The notes under the pieces are model-generated. The model did no database searches. It was not told the origin of the DNA and saw only the letters and a program-made list of their open reading frames with translations. DNA of 64,000 nt from Prauserella muralis. GTDB lineage: Bacteria > Actinomycetota > Actinomycetes > Mycobacteriales > Pseudonocardiaceae. A program made the position numbers and the translations under genes. Positions 8,295 to 16,512 of this stretch are shown piece by piece; position 1 is the first letter of the stretch; each line of letters begins with the position of its first letter. The stretch is from positions 1,302,001 to 1,366,000 of the forward strand of contig NZ_MASW01000001.1 of the NCBI RefSeq assembly GCF_003202285.1. The letters are read 5' to 3'.

Positions 8295-11200
8295 CCGCGC
8301 CGTGTCCGGGGCCGGTCGCGGTCGTCGGCATGGCCTGCCGGTACCCGGACGCGGCCGACCCCGCGCAGCTGTGGAGCTCGGTGCTGGAACAGCGGCAGTC
8401 GTTTCGCCGCATGCCGGACGAGCGGCTGCCGCTGGCCGACTACTTCGACCGGGACCCGCAGGCTCCGGACAAGACCTACGGGTCGATGGCGGCCGTACTG
8501 GAGGGCTGGGAGTTCGACCGGGCGGCGTTTCGCATCCCCGGCTCGGTCCATCGCTCGGCCGACCCGGCCCACTGGCTCGCGCTGGAGACGGCGAGCCGGG
8601 CCCTCGCCGACGCCGGGCACCCGTCCGGCGAGGGACTGCCCCGCGACCGCGTGGCCGTCGTCGTCGGCAACAGCCTCACCGGCGAGGTCACCAGGGCGAG
8701 CACGCTGCGGCTGCGCTGGCCGTACGTGCGCAGGACGATCCTCGACGCGGCCAGGGAGGCGGGGCTCGACGAACCGGCGACGCAGGCGCTGCTCGCCGGT
8801 GCCGAGGCCCGGTACCTCGCGGCGTTCGAGCCGGTCGGTGACGAGACGCTGGCCGGCGGGCTCGCCAACACCATCGCGGGCCGCATCTGCAACTACTTCG
8901 ACTTCCACGGCGGCGGGTACACCGTCGACGGCGCGTGCGCGTCGTCGCTGCTGTCGGTGATCACCGGCTGCCGCGCGCTGGCCGACGGCAGCGCCGACAT
9001 CGTCGTCGCCGGTGGCGTCGACATCAGCCTCGACCCGTTCGAACTGGTCGGTTTCGCCAAGGCCGGAGCACTCGCCACCGGCCCGATGCGGGTCTACGAC
9101 GAGAACTCGGGCGGCTTCATCCCCGGCGAGGGGTGCGGCATGGTCGTGCTGATGCGCGCCGCCGACGCGCGGGAACGCGGCCTGCCCGCGTACGCGGAGC
9201 TGCTCGGCTGGGGCCTGTCCTCGGACGGCAAGGGCGGGATCACGCGGCCGGAGCGGGCCGGGCAGGTGCTCGCGCTGGAACGCGCCTACGACCTCGCCGG
9301 TGTCGATCCGCGCCAGGTGGGCCTGATCGAGGGACACGGCACCGGCACCGTGGTCGGCGACGAGGTGGAGCTGTCCGCGCTGCTCGACGTCCGGCGCGGC
9401 GCCACACGGCCCGCGGCGATCGGCTCCATCAAGGCCAACATCGGCCACACCAAGGCCGCCTCGGGCATCGCGGGGCTCATCAAGGCCGGGATGAGCCTGG
9501 CGAGCGGGACGTTGCCGCCGACGACGGGCTGCGAGACACCACATCGGACACTGCGCGGATCGTCGCTGCGGACGCTGCCGGAGGCCGAACCCTGGCCCGC
9601 AGGGCCACGGCTCGCCGGGGTCAGCTCCATGGGCTTCGGCGGTATCAACGCCCACCTGGTGCTGGGTGCGGCGGAGCGGACGACGACGCGGGCGGTGCCC
9701 GTGGCGCCCCCGCCACCCGATCCCGGCGCCGCCACGAGGGCGTGCGAACCGGTCGTGCTCGCGGGCGACGACGTACGCGACCTGCGTGCGACGCTGGACC
9801 GGCTGGCCGAGGTGGCGCCCCGGCTTTCCCTGGGGGAGCTGCGCGACCTGGCCTGCCAGTTCGGCCGGGAGTCCGCCGGAAGAATCCGGGTCGGCCTCGT
9901 CGCCGAGACCCCGGTCCAGCTCGGGGAACGGGCGGCACTGGCCGCGACCCGCCTGGCGGGACTGCAACCCGGCCGCCTCGAGGCAGGGCCCGGGATGTTC
10001 CTCGGCGACCGCGTTGCCGGGCGGGTCACCATCCTGCTGCCGGGGCAGGGTGCGCCGGTACCCGCCCGGCTCGGTTCGCTGGAGCCGTTCCTCCGGCAGC
10101 GGCTGGCCCCTGCGCCCACGCCGGGCGAGGTGGTCGACACCGCGGTCGCGCAGCCCGCGATTCACCGCGCGACGATGGCCGCCGTCCGGTGGCTGCGGAG
10201 CCTCGGCGTGACGCCGTCGGCGACGATCGGGCACAGCCTCGGCGAGATCGCCGGACTGGTCTCCGCCGGCGTGCTGTCCGCCGAGGAGGCCGACCGGCTC
10301 GTCGTGGTGCGCGGCCAGGTGATGAGCCGCTTCGGCGTGGGCGGCACCGGCATGGCCAGCGTCGCCGCGGACGTCGCCACGGTGGAGCGACTGTGCGCCC
10401 AGCACCAGCTGACCGTCGCCGCGTACAACGGGCCGGAGTCGCATGTCGTGGCAGGCGATCTGCCTGCGGTCGAGGCACTCGTCGCGCAGGCCCGCGAGCA
10501 GGGGCTGTCCGCGGTGCCGCTGCCGGTGTCGCACGCGTTCCACTCGCCCGCGATGGCCGAGTGCGTCAACGAGCTGAAGCCGTCGCTGCAGGACATCCAG
10601 CGCAGCGCGGCCGCCTCACCCGCAGGGCGGCTGCTGTCGACGGTGCTGGGCAGGCAGCTGACGAGCGACGACGACGTCGCCGACCTGCTCGGTCGGCAGC
10701 TCACCGCGCCGGTGCGGTTCTGGGACGTGGTGCGGGACACGATCCCCGGCACCGACCTCTACTGCGAGGCGGGCCCTGGCACGTCGCTGACCGCGCTCGT
10801 CACGGCGTGCTGCCCGGTGCCGACGGTGTCGCTGGACGCGGGCGGAAGCGGTGAGCGCGGGCCGGCGCACACGGCCGCCGCGCTGTTCGCCTCGGGTGCC
10901 GTGGCGACGCTGGCCGGCGCCTTCCGGTCGCGGACGCACCGCCCGGTCGACATCTGGCGCGACCGGGTCTTCCTGGCCAACCCGTGCTCGGTCGCGCCGA
11001 GGGCCGGGGAGCCCGGCCCCGCCCCGAAGCCGGGCGAGGCCGCCACCTCCGCCGCGGCGAGCGTGGAGACCGACATCCTGCGCCTGCTCGCCGAACAGGT
11101 CGAGCTGGAGCCCGAGCTGATCGACCGCGACGCGCGGCTGCTCGCCGACCTGCACCTGAGCTCGCTGGGGATCACGCAGCTCCTCGTCGCCGCGGCCGAC

Positions 11201-13798
11201 GCGGCGGGCAGGCAGCGCCCGAGCGCACCGCTGGCCGCGGGGGACCTGTCGGTGGCCGAGCTGGTCGCGGCCGTCGAGGCGCTGGACCCCGCTGACGAGT
11301 CGGCGCCGGATGCGGCCTGCCCCGGGGTGGCGCCGTGGATCCGCTTCTTCGCCGAGGAGCGCAGGCGCATCATCGACCGGCTCCCGGAGAGCCCCGGCCG
11401 CTGGGCGGAGACGTTCCTCGCCGACGGCGCGCTCCGGTCGCCGGCTGAGCGCGTCTTCCCGCGGGCGGAGCCCGGAACCGGCCCGGCCGCCGGTCCGCTC
11501 GTCTACGTTCCCGATCCGGCGGACCCGTCCGTGCCCCGCACCCTGCTCGACGCGGGCCGGGCCGCGATCACGCACTCCACGCTGGTCGCCGTCACGCACG
11601 GGCCCGGGCTCAACGGGTTCCTGCGCTCGCTGCAGCAGGAACATCCGGACGTCGGTGTCACCGTCCTGCGGGTGCCCGCCACGGAGCCCGGGTTGCGGCG
11701 GGCGGCCCGGCACGCCGTCGCCGAGCCCGGACAGTGGCGCGAGTACCTGCTCGACGACGAGGCACTGGTGGAGGTGCCGGTGCCACGGGCGGTGGAGCCG
11801 GAGCCCGGTGAGCTGTGCGTCGGCCCCGACGACGTGGTGCTGGTCAGCGGTGGGGGCAAGGGCATCGGCTACGAGTGCGCCGCGGTGCTGGCCCAGCGGA
11901 CGGGCGCCGCGCTGGCGCTGCTCGGCCGGGCCTCTCCGGACGGGGACGAGCGCCTGCGGGCCAACCTCGACGCCCTGCGCTCGGCAGGAGTCCGCTTCGC
12001 CTACGAGCCCGCCGATGTGACCGACCCGGCCGCCACCAGCCGGGCCGTGCGCCTGCTCGCCGACCGCCTCGGTGCGATCACCGGCCTCCTGCACGCCAGT
12101 GGCGTCAACCGGCCCGTCCGGTTCGCCGACCTCGACGAGCGGCAGATCCGGGCACACCTGGAGCCGAAGGTGCACGGTCTGCGGAACCTGCTGGCCGCGA
12201 TCGAGCCGGACCGGCTGCGCCTGCTCGTCGCGTTCGGTTCGGTGATCGGCCGGTACGGCCTTGCCGGTGAGTGCCAGTACGCGCTGGCCAACGGGGCGCT
12301 GCGGGCGGAGGTGGAAGGCATCGCCGAGCGCCTGCCGGGCCGGTTCGTGACCACGATCGACTGGTCGGTGTGGGAGGGCACCGGGATGGGCGAGCAGCTC
12401 GGGGTGCTGGACACCCTGCGGATGCTGGACGTGCAGCCCATTCCCCTCCACGACGGGGTGCGCGCGTTCCTGGACGTGCTCACCCTGCCGAGCCCGCCTG
12501 CCTCCGTCGCGATCCACGGGCGCCTCGGTGAGCTCGGCGCCGTGGCGGACGCCAGGCCGACGGGACACCTGCTGGACCGGACGCTGGTGAGCTACCCCGG
12601 CATCGAGATCGTCGCCGAGGCCGACCTGACCGTCGAGCGCTACCCGTACCTGCGCGACCACGCCGTCGACGGCGTCACCGTCGTGCCCGCGGTGCTCGGC
12701 ATGGAGCTGATGGCCGAGGCGGCGACCGCGCTGTCCGGGCGGCCCCAGCGACACCTGGCCGAGCTCGCCCTCGACCGGCCCATCGTGCTGTCCGGGTCCG
12801 GTGAGCGGACGGTGCGCGTGTGCGCGCTCCGCGACCGGGACCGGGTCACGGTCGTGCTGCGCAGCGCGGAGACCGGCTTCGACGCCGACCATTTCCGGGC
12901 GGTGCTCCCGCTGGGCTTTCCGCCGGAGCCGCCGGAGCGCCCGGAGCTGCCCGCGTCCGAGATCGAGCTGCGCCCCGACCAGCTCTACGGGCCGGTGTTC
13001 TTCCACGGTCCGGCGTTCCAGCTGGTCGAACGGTTCACGTCACTCGGCGCCCGGCACGCGCGCGTGTCGCTGCGGGAGCGGCCCACCGACGGTGACTACC
13101 CGATCGTCGGGGACGCCCTGGTGCTCGGGGACGTGGCGGGTAACGACGCCGTCGTCCACGCCCTGCAGGCCTGCGTTCCCCATCGCCGGCTGCTTCCGGT
13201 CGGCTGCGAGCGCTTCACCCGCGTACCGGGCACGCACAACGCGCGGGAGGTCTACGCGACCGAGCGGCACGCCGACGGGCGCGAGTACGTCTGGGACGTC
13301 GTGGTGCGGGACCAGTACGGCAAGCGAGCCATGACCTGGACGGGTCTGCGGCTCAGGGACGTCGGTCCGATCGAGCGGCACGAGCCCTGGCCCGCGGCGT
13401 TGCTGGAGGTCTATCTGGAGCGGGTCGCCCTCGCGCTGGCGGGGCAGCCGGCCGCACGGACCGAGGCGGGACGGCTGTGCTGGCACGGCGTCGCCGTGGA
13501 CAGTGTGGACGGTGTGGACGGCGCTGAGGTCGACGGCGCCCCGGACCTGGCGGGCGTCGGTGCCGATCTGTCCGCCCGGCTCGGCGAGCGGGCACCGGTC
13601 ACCGCGGCGCGGCTGCGGGCCGCCCACGAGGCCCTCGCGCCGCACGGCGAGTCCGGCCGGCTGGCGCTGGAGGGGGTCTACGACGGGGGCTGGGCCGTGC
13701 TGCGGGCCGGGCAGCAGCGGGTGGCGACGACCGTGCTCGCCGTGGCGGGACAGCGGCAGGAGGTCGCGGCGGCCGTGGCGCTCGGAACGGGAAGGTGA
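8291..13798 (+). CDS. Enediyne iterative type I polyketide synthase PksE, PPTase region eroded
   Basis: 1835 residues in the order KS-AT-ACP-KR-DH, then a short C-terminal remnant. KS (about 6-460): active Cys216 in DGACASS, EGHGTG and NIGHTKA. AT (about 577-860): GHSLGEI. ACP (about 925-1000): attachment Ser957 in DLHLSSL, the enediyne-type signature. KR (about 1175-1440): GGGKGIG and the YALAN catalytic segment. DH (about 1440-1700): HAVDGVTVVP. This synthase type builds the linear polyene precursor from malonyl-CoA. Known PksEs are about 1900-1940 residues and end in an integrated PPTase; here the last 130 residues lack a clear SHxDG motif and the acidic Mg2+ site and carry a VDSVDGVDG stretch instead. 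If so, a PPTase acting in trans would be needed. Confidence 0.93.
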   Translation: MTAPCPGPVAVVGMACRYPDAADPAQLWSSVLEQRQSFRRMPDERLPLADYFDRDPQAPDKTYGSMAAVLEGWEFDRAAFRIPGSVHRSADPAHWLALETASRALADAGHPSGEGLPRDRVAVVVGNSLTGEVTRASTLRLRWPYVRRTILDAAREAGLDEPATQALLAGAEARYLAAFEPVGDETLAGGLANTIAGRICNYFDFHGGGYTVDGACASSLLSVITGCRALADGSADIVVAGGVDISLDPFELVGFAKAGALATGPMRVYDENSGGFIPGEGCGMVVLMRAADARERGLPAYAELLGWGLSSDGKGGITRPERAGQVLALERAYDLAGVDPRQVGLIEGHGTGTVVGDEVELSALLDVRRGATRPAAIGSIKANIGHTKAASGIAGLIKAGMSLASGTLPPTTGCETPHRTLRGSSLRTLPEAEPWPAGPRLAGVSSMGFGGINAHLVLGAAERTTTRAVPVAPPPPDPGAATRACEPVVLAGDDVRDLRATLDRLAEVAPRLSLGELRDLACQFGRESAGRIRVGLVAETPVQLGERAALAATRLAGLQPGRLEAGPGMFLGDRVAGRVTILLPGQGAPVPARLGSLEPFLRQRLAPAPTPGEVVDTAVAQPAIHRATMAAVRWLRSLGVTPSATIGHSLGEIAGLVSAGVLSAEEADRLVVVRGQVMSRFGVGGTGMASVAADVATVERLCAQHQLTVAAYNGPESHVVAGDLPAVEALVAQAREQGLSAVPLPVSHAFHSPAMAECVNELKPSLQDIQRSAAASPAGRLLSTVLGRQLTSDDDVADLLGRQLTAPVRFWDVVRDTIPGTDLYCEAGPGTSLTALVTACCPVPTVSLDAGGSGERGPAHTAAALFASGAVATLAGAFRSRTHRPVDIWRDRVFLANPCSVAPRAGEPGPAPKPGEAATSAAASVETDILRLLAEQVELEPELIDRDARLLADLHLSSLGITQLLVAAADAAGRQRPSAPLAAGDLSVAELVAAVEALDPADESAPDAACPGVAPWIRFFAEERRRIIDRLPESPGRWAETFLADGALRSPAERVFPRAEPGTGPAAGPLVYVPDPADPSVPRTLLDAGRAAITHSTLVAVTHGPGLNGFLRSLQQEHPDVGVTVLRVPATEPGLRRAARHAVAEPGQWREYLLDDEALVEVPVPRAVEPEPGELCVGPDDVVLVSGGGKGIGYECAAVLAQRTGAALALLGRASPDGDERLRANLDALRSAGVRFAYEPADVTDPAATSRAVRLLADRLGAITGLLHASGVNRPVRFADLDERQIRAHLEPKVHGLRNLLAAIEPDRLRLLVAFGSVIGRYGLAGECQYALANGALRAEVEGIAERLPGRFVTTIDWSVWEGTGMGEQLGVLDTLRMLDVQPIPLHDGVRAFLDVLTLPSPPASVAIHGRLGELGAVADARPTGHLLDRTLVSYPGIEIVAEADLTVERYPYLRDHAVDGVTVVPAVLGMELMAEAATALSGRPQRHLAELALDRPIVLSGSGERTVRVCALRDRDRVTVVLRSAETGFDADHFRAVLPLGFPPEPPERPELPASEIELRPDQLYGPVFFHGPAFQLVERFTSLGARHARVSLRERPTDGDYPIVGDALVLGDVAGNDAVVHALQACVPHRRLLPVGCERFTRVPGTHNAREVYATERHADGREYVWDVVVRDQYGKRAMTWTGLRLRDVGPIERHEPWPAALLEVYLERVALALAGQPAARTEAGRLCWHGVAVDSVDGVDGAEVDGAPDLAGVGADLSARLGERAPVTAARLRAAHEALAPHGESGRLALEGVYDGGWAVLRAGQQRVATTVLAVAGQRQEVAAAVALGTGR

Positions 13799-13806
13799 GC
13801 GGGCGC

Positions 13807-14232
13807 ATGGCCAAGACGTTCGATTACCGGCACATCGTGCCGCTGGAGGAGACGAATGTCGTTGGCAACGTCTACTTCACCAACTACCTGCGCTGGCAGG
13901 GGCACGCGCGCGAACGGTTCCTGATGGACCACGCGCCCGGGGTGCTCAGCGCCTTGCGCGCGGATCTGGCGCTGGTGACCGTGTCCTGCCACTGCGACTA
14001 CTTCCACGAGCTGTACGCGGCGGACACCGTTGAGGTTCGCATGTCGCTCGGCGGTGCCGAGGGCAGCAGGGTGACGATGCTGTTCGACTACTTCCGGCTG
14101 GGCGAACCGCTGCCGCAGCTGGTGGCCAAGGGAAGCCAGACGATCGCCTGCATGCGCCGGGACGGACCGGGTATGCAGCCCGTGCCCATTCCCAGCGAGT
14201 TGCTCAGCGCCCTGCAGCCGTACTCGGCGTGA
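13807..14232 (+). CDS. Enediyne hot-dog thioesterase E10
   Basis: 141 residues from ATG; a GTG at 13795 overlapping the PksE stop is an alternative start. The family signature ETNVVGNVYFTNYLRWQG, with a following Arg/Glu-rich helix (HARERFL), matches the CalE7/SgcE10-type thioesterases that release the PksE-bound polyene by hydrolysis. These enzymes lack the usual acidic hot-dog catalytic residue, and here too the segment has Asn/Arg instead. The ATG is preferred because homologues begin just before FDYRH and GGAAGGTGAG lies upstream. It is the last gene of the cassette and converges on the inhibitor gene. Confidence 0.92.
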   Translation: MAKTFDYRHIVPLEETNVVGNVYFTNYLRWQGHARERFLMDHAPGVLSALRADLALVTVSCHCDYFHELYAADTVEVRMSLGGAEGSRVTMLFDYFRLGEPLPQLVAKGSQTIACMRRDGPGMQPVPIPSELLSALQPYSA

Positions 14233-14247
14233 CCGCCGCCGGTCCGG

Positions 14248-14661
14248 TCAGAAGCCGAACAGGTAGGCGGTGTCCACGGCGGCGACGCACCGGTTAGGAA
14301 ACGTGCGCGTGTAGTGGACCGCCCGGTGGTTCCAGTACCCGCGCGCTTCGGCACGGACGGGCTGGTGGATCAGCACGCAGGACGCCGCCGGGTCGCTGGG
14401 CAGCCGGGTGAGGTCGCCGTCGACCGCGCGGACCGCGGAACACACCGCACGGGAACGCGGATGGGTGCCTCCGTCGGGCCTGCACGTGAGCGTGGCGGCA
14501 CCGAGGAACCTGCCGGTGTCCGGTTGCCACAGCAGAAGTGCGAGCGCTCCGCGCGGAACGCCGGACACGGTGCCGCTCGCCGTCGCGGGCGTGCCGGCAC
14601 CCAGTGCGATCAGCGCAGCGGCCAGTGTGGTGAGCAGTCTTCGTGTCGTGCCTCGTGACAT
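14248..14661 (-). CDS. Secreted subtilisin-inhibitor-like (SSI family) protein
   Basis: 137 residues with a signal peptide (RRLLTTLAAALIALGAGTPATA). The mature part follows the SSI pattern: LTCRPDGGTHP...AVCSAVRAVDGD, a reactive-site loop after the third Cys, then RAVHYTRTFPNRCVAA and a terminal AYLFGF. All four cysteines of the two SSI disulfides are present. By alignment with SSI (Cys-Pro-Met-Val), the P1 residue here would be Leu in SCVLIHQPV, suggesting a subtilisin/chymotrypsin-type target. Expected to inhibit extracellular serine proteases. Convergent with E10; no operon partner. Confidence 0.85.
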   Translation of the reverse strand: MSRGTTRRLLTTLAAALIALGAGTPATASGTVSGVPRGALALLLWQPDTGRFLGAATLTCRPDGGTHPRSRAVCSAVRAVDGDLTRLPSDPAASCVLIHQPVRAEARGYWNHRAVHYTRTFPNRCVAAVDTAYLFGF

Positions 14662-15080
14662 GGGCGTCCCCGTTCGGTTCCTTTTCGATCCGGTACAGGT
14701 ATAGCGGCCGGCGGGCCGGTCGGGAGCGCAGCGGCAACCGGTTCACCACAGTGGGTGCCGTGTCGCCGTCCTGCCGGAGGGCGCGCTGTCCGATGGGTCG
14801 AATATGGACACTGTCGGTGACGAACAGCCACACGAGAGGCGATTGGCGACGCTGCCGTGTCGACTGTCCGCTGTGTACCGGCGGGTTACGTATCGCTTTG
14901 CGATCAATGGAGCGGCCCTTGTACCTGTTGGGCGATTGCGTCAACCTGTTCGGGTTTCGCCCGCCGGTTTCTCATGGCGATGTGGACAGTGGCGGACAAG
15001 AGTCTTGATGGTCTTCAACCGCGTCGATGGTGCGCCACGAGGCTGGTGCGTCGCGACTAGAAAGACGGGGAGTACTCTTA
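14662..15080. other. Gene-free divergent promoter region
   Basis: About 420 bases between the inhibitor gene (minus strand) and the PEPA-repeat gene (plus strand). No frame here has convincing coding character or homology. The central part (about 14880-14960) is less GC-rich than its surroundings and holds the direct repeat described at 14923-14954. It probably contains the promoters of both exported-protein genes; no sigma-factor box is clear enough to call. Confidence 0.5.
14923..14954. promoter_or_regulatory. Direct repeat two helical turns apart, possible regulator site
   Basis: ACCTGTTGGG (14923-14932) and ACCTGTTCGGG (14944-14954) start 21 bp apart, placing both on the same DNA face upstream of the PEPA-repeat gene. 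This spacing is typical of tandemly bound regulators. No regulator is identified. Confidence 0.3.
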
Positions 15081-16370
15081 GTGTCCAGAACGATCCGAGC
15101 ATTCAGTGCCGGATTGCTGGGACTTGGTGTGGCGCTGCTGCCAACCGCGGTCTCGGCTTCCGCCGCTGAATCGGGTGGAAGCAGCGGTATGCAATCCGCG
15201 CTTCACGTGCTGGGGGCGGCATCCGACAGCCGGTCCCACGTGGCGAGCGATTGTGACTCCGCGGTCCAGTTGGCATCTCACGGTGCGAGCCCGCGTGACT
15301 GTGCCACACCGCCGAAGACGGTGACCCTGCCGTCGGGCAGCCAGGTGTACTACACCAACGGGGACAGCTCGCACCTCGTGTTCCCCGAGGTCGCCCCGGG
15401 TACCACGATCGTCATCCACAAACCGCAGGGGTCGGAGTCGACGACGGTCGGCGAGGACGCGCTCCCGCCGGGGACGGTCATCAACTACTACTGCGACGGC
15501 GACGTCGACAGCATCGTGGTGGATGACACGGGTTCCTACTTCGTGATCATCCACGGCCCCGCGCCGGCCCCGGAGCCCGGCCCAGCGCCGGAACCGGCAC
15601 CTGAGCCCGCACCGGAACCGGCGCCGGAGCCTGCACCGGAACCGGCGCCGGAGCCTGCACCGGAACCGGCGCCGGAGCCTGCACCGGAACCGGCGCCGGA
15701 GCCTGCACCGGAACCGGCGCCGGAGCCTGCACCGGAACCGGCGCCGGAGCCTGCACCGGAACCGGCGCCGGAGCCTGCACCGGAACCGGCGCCGGAGCCT
15801 GCGCCGGAGCCTGCGCCGGAGCCTGCGCCGGAGCCTGCGCCGGAGCCTGCGCCGGAGCCTGCGCCGGAGCCTGCGCCGGAGCCTGCGCCGGAGCCTGCGC
15901 CGGAGCCTGCGCCGGAGCCTGCGCCGGAGCCTGCGCCGGAGCCTGCGCCGGAGCCTGCGCCGGAGCCTGCGCCGGAACCGGCGCCGGAGCCTGCACCGGA
16001 ACCGGCGCCGGAGCCTGCACCGGAACCGGCGCCGGAACCGGCGCCGGAGCCCGCGCCCGAGCCTGCTCCCGAACCGGCACCGGAGCCCGCGCCCGAGCCT
16101 GCTCCCGAGCCGGAGCCTGCACCGGAACCGACTCCGGGTCCGCCGCCGTGCAAGGAGTGCGCCTTCAGCCAGCCGCTCGAGGACCAGGACGGGTCAGCTC
16201 CGTCGCTGACCGCGCCGCCGGAGTCGGGCAGCGGAACGTTGTCGCCGACCGTCGACGGCCTGCTGGGCGGCAGTGGCCTGACCCCGAACGTCGGCAGCGT
16301 CACGGACGCGGTGACGACACCGCAGCACATGTTCAACGAGATCCTGCCGAACGGAATCCTGGGCGGCTGA
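15081..16370 (+). CDS. Secreted PEPA-repeat (Pro-Glu-Pro-Ala) low-complexity protein
   Basis: 429 residues from GTG, with GGGGAG upstream. The signal peptide (RAFSAGLLGLGVALLPTAVSASA) is followed by a globular stretch of about 120 residues with four Cys (DCDSAV, DCATPPK, YYCDGD). Next comes a long uninterrupted PEPA array (about residues 160-350), then CKECAFSQPLEDQDG and a Ser/Gly-rich C-terminus. The array should form a stiff, acidic polyproline-type stalk, as in wall-spanning or surface-exposed proteins. No LPXTG or membrane anchor is seen, so it is probably released or held non-covalently. It may be expressed with the Tat-exported protein 142 bp downstream. The function is unknown. Confidence 0.8.
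   Translation: MSRTIRAFSAGLLGLGVALLPTAVSASAAESGGSSGMQSALHVLGAASDSRSHVASDCDSAVQLASHGASPRDCATPPKTVTLPSGSQVYYTNGDSSHLVFPEVAPGTTIVIHKPQGSESTTVGEDALPPGTVINYYCDGDVDSIVVDDTGSYFVIIHGPAPAPEPGPAPEPAPEPAPEPAPEPAPEPAPEPAPEPAPEPAPEPAPEPAPEPAPEPAPEPAPEPAPEPAPEPAPEPAPEPAPEPAPEPAPEPAPEPAPEPAPEPAPEPAPEPAPEPAPEPAPEPAPEPAPEPAPEPAPEPAPEPAPEPAPEPAPEPAPEPAPEPAPEPAPEPAPEPAPEPAPEPEPAPEPTPGPPPCKECAFSQPLEDQDGSAPSLTAPPESGSGTLSPTVDGLLGGSGLTPNVGSVTDAVTTPQHMFNEILPNGILGG
15583..16130 (+). repeat. Tandem DNA repeat coding for PEPA units
   Basis: Two layers are visible. The flanks use a 24-bp unit in which GAGCCTGCACCG alternates with GAACCGGCGCCG. The centre (about 15795-15975) uses a 12-bp unit GAGCCTGCGCCG repeated without change. 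All copies stay in frame and encode the same dipeptide pattern, so copy number can vary by slippage without frameshift. The uniform centre looks the most recently expanded. Confidence 0.9.
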
Positions 16371-16392
16371 TCACGCAGGGAATGGAGGCCGG

Positions 16393-16420
16393 GTGGGGTA
16401 CCGGGCAATCGGTGCCCCAC
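16393..16420 (+). terminator. Hairpin after PEPA-repeat gene
   Basis: Arms GTGGGGTACCG and CGGTGCCCCAC pair over 11 bp with one G-U, around a 6-base loop, starting 22 bp after the stop codon. No U-tract follows. It may terminate or attenuate transcription before the Tat-exported protein gene. Confidence 0.5.
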
Positions 16421-16451
16421 TCCGGTCCCCGGCCCTCCCCGCCCACGTCCC

Positions 16452-16471
16452 AGCACCAGCGCACTGGTGCT
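16452..16471 (+). promoter_or_regulatory. Perfect short palindrome upstream of Tat-exported protein
   Basis: AGCACCAG-cgca-CTGGTGCT, a perfect 8-bp inverted repeat ending 41 bp before the start codon at 16513. It could be an mRNA hairpin near the 5' end or a regulator site. Function is unassigned. Confidence 0.4.
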
Positions 16472-16512
16472 CGCGGTCACCGTGGCCGCCCACTCTGGAA
16501 AAGGAATCAACC

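Noticed and set aside
4382-14232. Ordinary modular or PUFA-type polyketide synthase
   Set aside because: One module with the DLHLSS carrier signature and the flanking UnbL, UnbV, UnbU and hot-dog thioesterase genes are specific to enediyne synthases; no ER domain or tandem ACPs.
15536-16510. Antisense Gly-Ser-Gly-Ala repeat protein opposite the PEPA gene
   Set aside because: A by-product of the 12/24-bp repeat; no signal peptide or start context, and the sense frame has signal peptide, Cys-rich domain and ribosome site.
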